From the NCBI GenBank assembly GCA_032209605.1, contig JASFXZ010000018.1:3661904-3725903 (forward strand): a stretch of 64,000 bases of DNA, in the 5' to 3' direction. The stretch is from Mactromeris polynyma. Taxonomy: Eukaryota > Mollusca > Bivalvia > Venerida > Mactridae. This document shows, in pieces, positions 32,824 to 42,900 of this stretch (within the stretch, counting starts at the first letter, position 1; each line of letters starts with the position of its first letter). Under the pieces are notes generated by a model. The model saw only the letters and a program-made list of their open reading frames with translations. It did not search any database and was not told where the DNA came from. Made by a program: the position numbers and the translations under genes.

Positions 32824-35167
32824 ATGGACGTTTCTTTGTTTATGGTACTACTATTCGGGTGTGTGAGTGTTGTGTCGACTCAACCTCGTCGCTGGAATAA
32901 TTGTGCAGCCGTGTTTTGTGCGGCTCCTGATTGTCTCAATCCATATACACCTCCTGGTGGTTGCTGTCAAATATGCCCGCGTGAGTATGACCACATAATA
33001 TTTAACAAGCTTATCTCCCCTTCTACACCTCTTCTATAGATATATATGATATAGACTACAAGTGGGATATACTAGCAGAAGGGGAGATCACATTGTTACA
33101 CTTTCATGTCAGTATAATCCTTTTTAAGACAAATATAACAAGCTGTGACTCTTATTCATCATTAAATAATCATGTATTAATTAATTTATTTAACTAGTGA
33201 TTTTGACCGTTCACATATTAATTGCTTTATAACAGAAATGTTGAGTAGCTTAAAAATGGTGAAATTAACCGAATAATAATAAATAATAATGTTTTACATA
33301 CACTTTTATAGGGAATATCTTTAAAAATCTTCTTTTTCAGAATCATAAGTAGTCCTACCAGAGATTTCATATATTTGGTATATAACATTCTCTAGTGTCC
33401 TCTACCTAAAGTGTTCAAGTCATGCCCCTGTGGTCAAAATTAGCTCCGCTTTGGACAAGGGAAGTCACATGTTTTCTATAGAGTTATACAGGAAATAATC
33501 TTTGAAAATCTTCTCCGGTCCAGGGTTTTCATATTTCATGTATAGCATTTACTAATGGTCCTCTACCAAGATTGTTCAAATTATGCCCTGGTGTCTAGTG
33601 GTCGCGGACTTATACAGGGATTTCTTCTTTAAAAATCTTCATCTCAGAAACCACATGGCCCAGGGCTTTCTCATTTAGTATGTGGCATTGTTGAAGGAAT
33701 CTGAAAATAATCCTCTTGTCCAGAACCATGTGGCCCAGAGCTTTCATACTTGGTATGTAACATTGTCTCGCGGTCCTATACCAAAATTGTTCAAATTATA
33801 CCTAGTGATTAAATCTGGCCCCAGGGGGTCACAGGATTTCTATATTGAAATACAACGCGGATATTTTGTCCAGAAATTGTCGTACATCAAAGACCACTGT
33901 ACAATGAAATGGAATTATTGTTATAAAAGGGAAACTGAATCGACTGAGTAGTATTATTACCGGTATGACAGACAACCTGTGAACATGAACATTTGTAAAT
34001 GATAAACAATTCACAGTATGTCGGTATCAGTTGGTACCCACAGGATGTGCGCTGTGCAAACAGGTTCATTAATGTTTCATCTTGTATACGTCTTTAGAAC
34101 AGAACACAGACAGTGTTATATAAATGAATGTGTTATAGGTCCTGACAAGCCCGGCAGATGTCCACGTTCTACTGGGTTTGGTACTTGTGTGGAAGAGTGT
34201 CGAAAAGATAATGCATGTCCTGGGCGCCAGAAATGCTGCAGTAATGGATGTGGTCATACTTGCCAAATACCTATTCGCAAACAAGGTAAGTTTTATGAGC
34301 ACGCGTTCGTCTTTATGCATTTTATATTATTCTGAATAAAGGGAATATTTTTTCAATTGATTTGTCATTTCTAGATGTTGTGACTATGTTGAATGTTATT
34401 CCAAAACACGTTCAGCAATCTCCGTCTAGTGTACGAATGATAAGCATTGATGTAAAGGCATTGTTAATTTATCAGTCACGCTCGTTTCATCTGCATTTGT
34501 TTTTATCTTACTCAGTTTACATGTAAGAGATACCTAGATAAATTTGTCAATATTAGTAAGATTATGGGAATAGTATTATGTAAACTAACCACCATTATAT
34601 TAACACTGTACACACGGTACCATGTTTTCAAGCACGGTAGTTGTTTTGCCTATTGTGGTTTGTCAAAATACACAATATAGATACGTGGTGTTGTTCTATT
34701 ATTTAGTGCTTTCTTATCGATATCAAATGATTTGATTATGAGATATCATCAATTAGGATTTCAGATATCTCCAATTGATGCGCGTCACATCTAGAATTCA
34801 GAATCGAAAATGTAACATTTACAATTCCAAATTATGATATACAATGTAGATGTGCAGGATGGTGGTATCTACAATTTTAAAATGGTGATATCTGCATTTC
34901 AGATAGTGATATTACATCAAGTACCGAATATCAAAAAGAGCATTGATGACAAAAGTAAACCTGTTTTCTCAGTTTTGAGTTCACGCTTAAATTAACATGC
35001 GGGGTACATAACATCTATATAATTATCATGTTTCTCATTTCATGATGTGTGCCTCAGCAGATTGTTCACGTGTAGCATGTACATTGGAATACTGTGTTGG
35101 TCAGTATACTCCACCTGGACGATGCTGTCCAGTATGTCCGCCACGAGAATATCGCGGGAGACTTTGA
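32824..35167 (+). CDS. Secreted Cys-rich protein: VWC-like half, WAP domain, VWC-like half
   Basis: Exons 32824-32980, 34139-34285 and 35061-35167 join in phase 1 to 411 bases, 136 residues and a TGA stop. Residues 1-19 are a signal peptide ([14 protein letters not shown]). Residues 27-52 have the spacing CX4CX4CX9CCX2CP with [12 protein letters not shown]. The middle exon is a WAP four-disulfide core with all eight Cys ([28 protein letters not shown]). The last exon repeats the first module with identical spacing ([12 protein letters not shown]). Each module sits in its own exon with symmetric phase-1 borders, the usual sign of exon shuffling. WAP domains are often protease inhibitors or antimicrobial, and occur in molluscan shell proteins. 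Which applies here is not visible. Confidence 0.82.
33330..33860 (+). repeat. Degenerate internal repeat in WAP gene intron
   Basis: Three to four imperfect units of roughly 130 bases share 'tctttaaaaatctt', 'ccagggctttcatac', 'gtatgtaacattgtc', 'cctctaccaaaattgttcaaattatgccc'-like text broken by changes, and 'gggggtcacagg'. The same type of low-identity tandem unit is, from memory, widespread in bivalve introns. Confidence 0.5.
34700..34935. repeat. 'gatatc' hairpin-rich repeat in WAP gene intron
   Basis: Repeated phrases 'gatatctccaattgatg', 'gatatacaatgtagatgtg', 'tggtggtatctacaatttt' and 'tggtgatatctgcatttc' alternate in both orientations. Probably a decayed palindromic repeat element. 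No coding capacity. Confidence 0.45.
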
Positions 35168-35222
35168 GAACGGAAGTCCTTGTTATTAGTTCCAATTGTT
35201 TCATGAAATACGAGTTAAATTG

Positions 35223-35228
35223 AATAAA
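35223..35228 (+). terminator. Polyadenylation signal of the WAP gene
   Basis: AATAAA lies 56 bases past the TGA stop, which would give a very short 3' UTR. Confidence 0.6.
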
Positions 35229-35396
35229 ATGTATTAATTCCTTAATGAGCGTTTTGATTTATGTTTCACTTCATGAACTTCGTCATAATGACATGATATG
35301 TAACAAAGGTAATTGCTGAAAGACAACATGCTAAAAGTATCTTCATACATGTATATGAAAGAAATGGAAGCATGTATGCCAACTGCATGTTTGATG

Positions 35397-35655
35397 TATG
35401 GTGGCATATTACTGCCACTAGTTAACATGATAACGTTCGCGAAATGTTTCGTGTTAACCACTTAATTATTGCGATAATTATCTAGTTAATATTCGTGATA
35501 CATTTTCGGTAAGATAAATACCATAAGACTAGAAACAGGCGCAACCTCTTACCTTTGTATGATGTATTACACTAACGGGTTATCTAGTTATGGTTTGCGA
35601 ATTTCACTTAATATGTAACATAATAAGTAGTTAAATAGATAAGATTCGTGTAAAT
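35397..35655. mobile_element. MITE family M6, rearranged copy
   Basis: Begins TATGGTGGCATATTACTGCC and follows the complete copy at 36247-36579 through 'gttcgcgaa...ttcgtgttaaccactt' and 'ttttcggtaagataaata'. The block 'gataagattcgtg' near the end is in the opposite orientation to its counterpart, and the right terminal repeat is missing. Confidence 0.6.
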
Positions 35656-35659
35656 TTGG

Positions 35660-35865
35660 GGGAACAACAATTGGGAAACTATTTAATGGATGGAATCGGG
35701 CCTACATTACGGAACTGGTTAAGAAAGTCAGCAATAATAGGCCGATAGGGGTGAATGAGCATGACTATTATATCAAGTGAAAGAATTGCACATGGGGGAA
35801 GGGGAATTTAGCAGACATCTAAAACATAAATAGAAATAACAACCATACAGTCAGCAAACTAAACA
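35660..35865 (-). repeat. Dispersed repeat R1, 5' half, minus orientation
   Basis: On the minus strand: 'atttctatttatgttttaga', 'ccccttcccccatgtgcaat', 'cctatcggcctattattg'. Matches the first half of the copy at 1366-1800. Confidence 0.55.
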
Positions 35866-36094
35866 GACCAGTATTGCAGCATTTGACAAACACGAAACAC
35901 CTTGTGCTACTAACATATAAATGATGAATAAATCATTGCATAGTTATTCGCGTCAATATGTATTTAGTTCGGTTGTGATTAAAACATTACATAATTTACT
36001 AGAATAACCGTCTCGAGTCCACAAATTTGAATAGCCAGTTTTCTTGTAAAAATGGGTGATTGATTGTGACATTGGTGGTGTTCGGACCTATGGC

Positions 36095-36150
36095 AGGTGA
36101 CCTCTGGAATCAGCAACGGATTATATATCCACTGCACTACCGCTAATTAA
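36095..36150 (-). repeat. tRNA-like remnant
   Basis: Minus strand 'gcggtagtgcagtggatata' resembles a tRNA A box; the expected B box is degenerate (aggtccgaacacc). Probably an old SINE head. Confidence 0.25.
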
Positions 36151-36246
36151 TTAAAGCAATTGTACATGTCAGAAAACCTGGTTGAAGACGAGTAAATTAT
36201 GCTCAACATATATGCATTATTTTCGAAAGATATGTATGTTATTTAG

Positions 36247-36579
36247 TATGGTGGCATATTACTGCCACCAGTTAGCATGATAGCGTTCGCGAATAAATTC
36301 GTGTTAACCACTTAATTATTACGATAATTATCTAGCTATCTAGTTAATATTCGTGATAAATTTTCGGTAAGATAAATATCATACAACTAGAAACAGGCTT
36401 GAAAGTGCCCATATCTGCCACCTCTTGCATTTTTATGATGTATTACACTATATTTAAGTGGCAACACGAATCTTATCTAGTTGACTACTTATTATGTTAC
36501 TTAATAACTCAAATTCGCGAATTTCACTTAAGATTGGTTAACACGAATTAATTCGCGAACGCAGTAATATGCCACCATA
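36247..36579. mobile_element. MITE family M6, complete copy with 6-bp target duplication
   Basis: 333 bases bounded by TATGGTGGCATATTACTG and its reverse complement. The inverted repeats extend inward through GTTCGCGAAT.AATTCGTG and GTTAACCA. ATTTAG occurs directly on both sides (36241-36246, 36580-36585). No coding capacity. The superfamily cannot be assigned from a 6-bp duplication alone. Confidence 0.75.
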
Positions 36580-36585
36580 ATTTAG

Positions 36586-38460
36586 CACTAGTACTGTAAT
36601 TTCCTTTACACATTGAATTGCTATAGTTTAACATCAAAACGAATACACTTTGTCCATTACATGTTATGACTGATACTAATCTATAAATTTCAAACATCAA
36701 TGCTCAGTGACAATTATTCGGAAACTCTTGAAATGCGTGTTTTGGTTGCTTTAAATTCCATTTCAATTAAGAATGCCATTCATTAAAAAGATACATACAA
36801 CTTTACTATTGTGTCTCAAAATGTAACGAACATTTCACACACAGTCTTAAGTCAATATGCTAAGAAAGGCACAAATGGAAATTGGATGTATACATAAGCA
36901 AGCGAATGTATGTTCATGAGTACCTACTATCTGACTCAAATAATGCGTTTCCAAGTAAAAAGTGTAAAAATCTACAATTTTTACTTCCATTATTACTACA
37001 GCTTCATTAGGATATAATGGACAACAAACAAACAAATTGTTTTTGGTATGAGCCGTGGGAACCTCCGACCGACTGCATATATATATATAGTATACCAATG
37101 CAAACGTACATTCATTATATTTAAAACAACATAACGAATCACAACATTATACAGATAATACAAAACTCATCTAGTACAAGCTTATACAATAATCAGATAT
37201 TGATAAACGGTTGATACCTGCATACGTTTACAAGATAAACGCACATGAAAGTAATACATATCAGTCTTATTGTACACATTATTTCACAATTACAATTGCG
37301 TAGAATTCTAAAAAGAAAAGACGTACAACTGTCGGTCGTTCCCAGAGCTGAATGGACATTTAGCGCCAAAACTTACTTATACTTACACAAAAACTCGACA
37401 CCTACCGGAGAATTCTTATCAAAGGAAATAAATGTTCGTCTAATTCATAACTGCATACGAAGAAAATTACATAATTATATTTATCCGATAAATATCGATC
37501 ATACTTTGTAAAGCAACAGTTTTCATCGTACACTTACCAAATGTTACCTTTCTACACCAATGTATATTGTCAAATGGATGCCAGTTATACAACTAACAAG
37601 TATATATTATTTAACTGTGTCATCATCTAGCCAAAATTGACCACTCAATGTGATAATATTACCACACATATATAACGGTCCCATATTCCTCGAGTACTTA
37701 TAGATTTTCAGTATTTAATGCAAACTCTTTCTCTCAACATACACCACTTGTTACGACTGCAAAGGGGATAAAAAGTATTTGATCTTTGATCTTTATGATA
37801 TTACGTGAAATCTGAACACAAGGGATATCGGTTAATGTACTGAATCTTCGAATAGTTGGTAACAAAATACTTCAATATTTTTTAACAAACAATTTGAATT
37901 GTTGACAATTGTTGCATATCTAAATAAAACATATATTCAACTAGTATTTGCCACCAATATACAAACATTCGTGCAATACACATTTGCAAAAGGTTACTCT
38001 TTCATACGAGTTTTGACCCCTTGATAGATATATTGTTAGTACTGTTTGTCAATGCATTCTATCCGAATTTTCATAATCAATAAGACTCATGGTTTCGGTT
38101 TCATGCATTTAAATATGCATCTGAACATATAATGTATGAACGAGCTTTATCCAGTGTTGTCGCTGTGTACATTGGCTAATAGATCTTTGTAATTATTATG
38201 AACAAAAGCAAAGAGTTACCATTTCAAAACATATTGTTTTATCATGTTACACACAGAAAAAAACGTCGCCAAAATTGTAAGTTTTTTTTAGTTTAGCCTA
38301 TTTATATATTAAAAACTGCTTTTTCGAGTAGTCAGGAAGAATACAAATATATTTCATGTAGTAAAACATGTATATGCATTATCAAAGAATACATCAATAA
38401 TTATTATTATTAGCACGGACATTTAAACCATTTATACATCTGTGTTATTAGTTTTTTGAT
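36586..38460. other. Stretch with no gene recognised
   Basis: AT-rich. Open frames at 36847-37098 (-) and 37245-37511 (+) lack domain or splice support. ATGCATTATCAAA near 38375 and TTTGATAATGCAT near 38456 form a 13-bp inverted repeat about 70 bases apart. Confidence 0.4.
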
Positions 38461-38464
38461 AATG

Positions 38465-39785
38465 CATAAATATTTTTATTGGTTATTCTTCCTTCTTCTT
38501 CCGTGTACTGAGCTGGGCTCTTCAAAGAACGTAGTTAGCTCACCGAGACTAGGCGTGGTGGTGGCGCACAGTGTCTCAAATGTTAAAATTTTAAAAAACT
38601 ATATAGAGCGAGGAGTGACCTGAAGGCATCCAGGGTAGGTGCAGGTGCTGGCTGGGAGAACGTTCCATTCTCGTACTGTCCTCGGGAAGTAGGAGTTTGC
38701 CTGTACCTAGTCTGTTATTCTCTCCTGGAATAGCCGGTGCTGGCCTCTGGTTCGGGCATCGCTGCTATGGAGATACCTGTCTGCGTTGATATCTACAATA
38801 TTGTTGCGGGATCTTGTACATCATGGACAGATGGCTGTGTCTACGACGCTGTTCGAGGGATTCCCATTTTAGTTCTTTTAGCATGTTTGTGACGCATCCT
38901 GGGGTCGAATAGTCATTGAATACAAAGCGGGCTGCTCTACGCTGAACCTGCTCGATAGCTTTGATGTGGTTTTGCTTGTGTGGGTCCCAAACGGTGGCTG
39001 CATTTTCAAGTGAGGGTCGAACCATGGCCTTGTATGAAGCTTCATTGACAGGTGGTGTGCATTCCCTCAGGTTCCTGCGTAGGAATCCCAGTGTCCGACT
39101 GGCCTTGTTTGTGAGGTTGCCTATGTGCTTCTCCCAGGTGAGGCTTTCAGTGATGGGGACTCCAAGGTATTTGCTGGCGTCAACAACTTCAAGTGTGTGG
39201 CCATGGATACTGCATTAGGTATCTATGATCGTTCGGCAACGAGGGGCGATTCTGATGACAGTACACTTTGTGGGGTTGAAGCTCATTTGCCATGTTTCCT
39301 TCCACTTTTCCAGCGCCGCAAGGTCTTCCTGGAGGAACTAATTCTGTAGCAGCCGCTTTAAGGATGAAAGCTGGAATATCGTCTGAGCCAGTGGCTTTAT
39401 TTGACTTGAGGTTCATCAGCAGCTTATGAACACCCTTCCGATGAACTGAGATGTTCGGCATAGATGATATGTCGGTCTGTTCCATGTCTGGAATGTTGGT
39501 GGTGTTTTCGCGGGTGAATGCAGAGACAAACTGTTCGTTAGGAATGTTTGCTCTGGCTGCATTTCCGCTCTGGAGGAAACCATCCTTGTTCTTCAAAGGT
39601 GCAACACCAGAAGCGTCATGTCCCTTGCTTTTGACGAAAGCCCAAAACTTCTTAGAGTTGTCCTTGAAGTCTTGGCTGACTGTGTCCAGAAGGTATTCCT
39701 TGTTGGCCTTGCGTATTTTGTATTGCACTTCTTTCTGCAACCTCTTGTACCTGTCTAGGTCCCGTTTCTTGTTTGTACTACATGA
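38465..39785 (-). pseudogene. Non-LTR retrotransposon reverse-transcriptase remnant, catalytic core deleted
   Basis: On the minus strand the 5' part reads QYKIRKANKEYLLDTV and NLKSNKATGSDDIPAFILK, the region leading into the RT fingers. It breaks at about 39333, where ELVPP meets QEDLAALEKW. That piece normally lies well beyond the YADD catalytic motif, so the active-site core is gone. The remainder continues with ASKYLGVPITESLTWEKHI, LGFLRRNL, KAMVRPSLENAATVWDPH and VQRRAARFVFNDY to the usual C-terminal region, with stops near 39220 and 38762. The style is Jockey/CR1-like. A 3' UTR-like tail runs to about 38465. Dead element. Confidence 0.75.
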
Positions 39786-39995
39786 AATAAAATTAACAAA
39801 AAATGAGCCTAATAGTACTTAAACTGATTCAACAGGAATAGAAAACTGATGATACCGGCATTTGTTTATCGATGCCGGCGTTTAGAATAGATCAAGGGAG
39901 ACCACTGCGTATGACATTGGGATCTAGGTTACGAAGAAGCATAGCAAGTCACTGGATGACCAGGATTTTTAAGTTGGTGATAGGGTCGCGTTTTC
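39786..39995 (+). promoter_or_regulatory. Presumed PRMT2 promoter and 5' UTR
   Basis: Only about 210 bases separate the retrotransposon remnant from the PRMT2 start codon. There is no TATA box near the ATG. A perfect 7-bp inverted repeat (CCGGCAT at 39855-39861, ATGCCGG at 39872-39878) is the one marked structure. TAG at 39981-39983 is in frame with the ATG. Confidence 0.4.
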
Positions 39996-42900
39996 ATGGA
40001 AAACGGGGAAGAAAATGACGAAATTAATCCAAATGACGCATCTAGATGCGTTAATCAGTCATTTGATGAGACACTTACGGCGTTATGCGATTTTGACGGT
40101 GGAGGAAAGGAAAAAGTTAGTATATATAAAATTTATTAAATTGGCATGTATTTCGGACAAAAGAATTTAGGATACTCCATCCGGCAATTCAAAATATGAA
40201 ATGGTTCTCGCGATTCAGTACAATTTGTTTTAATACCAAGGCACTTTTGTTTTAAAAGGGCTTCCTATTGACAGCACATTCAGACTGCCTTTTATGCCAA
40301 TGAACGTCCACGGGTTTGCTTTTGAGTCAGTGACTTAATTGGCTCCTAGACTTTTCGACCCCTAGACCCATGACATTTCGACCCCTAGACCCATGACATT
40401 TCGACCCCTAGGACATCTCGACCCCTAATTTTTATTAGACTTTTCGACCCCTGATTTATGTATATAACAGAACTGTTCTGTTTTAAAGATGATAGGCATA
40501 TTGTTTGTGATTATGTATTTATATTGTCTTATGATGTAAATAAGGTGAACATATCACTATTCTTGCTTATCATCCTCTGTATTAATGGATGCGTTTTTAT
40601 CGGTGAAATGAATTGTTTTTTCATAAATTTAATTGTTTTTTTGTATTGTGGTTATCGAAATGTGTGTGATTAAAGGATAATGATGTATATATGGCTACCT
40701 TTCCTTAAGTCATGGGTTTTCCTTAAGTCATGGGCAAGTAAACTCGTACATTTCTCAGGTTAAAAGGATGGGATCATCAAACCTTCTACCTGATCATTTG
40801 AATAGAAGTGTCGCGTTAATGATATAGTAGTCCAGCCACGGACGTCACATCTCTATACTGTCGCTGTACAACGTCCTGCTAAACCATTCACAAAAGTAAA
40901 TAGAAGTTGGACACCGCGGTCTTTCCACTGCATTTACTCTTATTTTCGTGGACAGATATATGCTTTGCGTGCAATAAAAAACTGTACGACATAAAATTGT
41001 AGCTTTTCGTTGATTTATTTGTCTTTTCGACACAATGTTTTCATGGATACGACTTGTTTTGTAAAAAAAATAGTGAATCAATCACCTGTTAAATAAGAAG
41101 ATGGGAGAGTTGCTATGGAGGCGGTGCGCACATAGTTATTACCCTACCAAGATCATTGTCGATATTGCTATTATTTGCTCCTTCTTGAGCCAATACTGAA
41201 AGTGATATATATCACGAATTCGATCAAAAGTTGTTTCAACGTTAAACTCCATCTTGTATTGCTACTTTGACGGGCGAAATTGGCGAGAGCGCGAATGTCA
41301 ACATACAGTTTGTATGGTGAATAGTTTACTTGCGCACCGTGGGCGGAGTTACGTTTGATTGACAGATATTTTAGCGACAATGTTTGCAGTCATAAATATT
41401 TGACCCCTGTCTTCTTGTCGAAGTGATTGTGAGGCACTCAGATGCGCTAGAAATTCGATTTTTGTGTGCTTCTACTCAAGAAAGATTGCTACAGTTTTTC
41501 CGCACCCTCAAAAGTCTGTTCGGTCGATAATAAAGACGCCATAATAGTGCCGTTAAAGTCATGCGGCATAATCCCAGGTTTTTACTATAGGCTTGTGCGT
41601 GGCTCTGTTACGAACGACGCGTGTAAAAGTCGGAGTACAGAGACATGTATGCGGGGCTAATGATATAGCAACAAAATACATATGAAACATTATTTATCAT
41701 TCAATAATTTGAAATAATCGTTGTTTTGCTTGTTTTTTCCTAAACAGTCGTAATTGCCATAGTAACCTTCTTATTTAAGCTGCTTTTTCTTGTTTGTTTA
41801 CATTTTTCGTACCGGCGTTGACGAGTTATTGTTTTCAGAGTTTTGCGCCTGCCCGACTTTGCTTTATGTGTGTCTCACCAAACTATTGTTTATGATAAAA
41901 TGGAGGAAAGAATATTTCATTTAGCCAAACGTACGTCCTGGCATGTGAATATATTAAAATGGAATACATTTTATTTTCATTTCATATTTCATACATAAAT
42001 ACACGTTTTTCCTTTTTCTACAGGCAAGTTTTACTGTCATGAAATTGTTATAGTTAAGTGCACAGAATGTACGAAGTGTGGACACTACCAGTGTCACTTT
42101 AAATAAATTCTGTTCTACATAGAGGGTTGACTTGTAAGAAAACATGGGGAGTTCCTTTGTCCATATTGCTGTTAATTATATACCGTTAAATACATAGACA
42201 ATAAACTTGTTAGTGTTTTAAAGGTTCAATAGATGCATTTCTTTGAATGTTTGATCAATTTGGTGAGACTTGTAAGTTGTATTCATGTTTTCAATTTGAC
42301 TGCTTCCAGCCCACGGAATAAGGAAAAACACTATTCACGTTTATTAGTTACAACGGATATTATAAATCACTTTGATTTATTATAAAGACCACAAGAGATG
42401 ATATGCAAATCATATCAGATGTAGATAAGGGGTATTTTGTCTTTTTTATAAAATCACATGCGCGTTTCCGTGACGTCATCACGCATTCAAAAGGCTATTT
42501 TTAGAACTGGCCCACGAGTTTAGGTAAATAAAGCATATATATGTAATTACATGATATGAATAAAAAGAAAAATAGGATTTCCTTCGTATCCTTACAGTTA
42601 CACATGCGTTTGTTTATATTGCAGTTTTCACTGATTATGTACACGTGCCAATGGTTTATTATAACGATATGTAAAAGTCTAAATAAAAATCTGTTATCTC
42701 GACTTGCTAATTGAACTTGGAAGAGATGCGAAGATGCACGGATTAATTGTTTACACATATGATTGATATGATAATCCAATATAAGGTGCTAATACTAATA
42801 GATATAATGTACATCAGTGGGTTTGTAAGTCTGGAGGATTGTGCAACATAACTCATTTATTTCCCAGTATATTTATAGCGTGTAAAAAATAAACTGAAAT

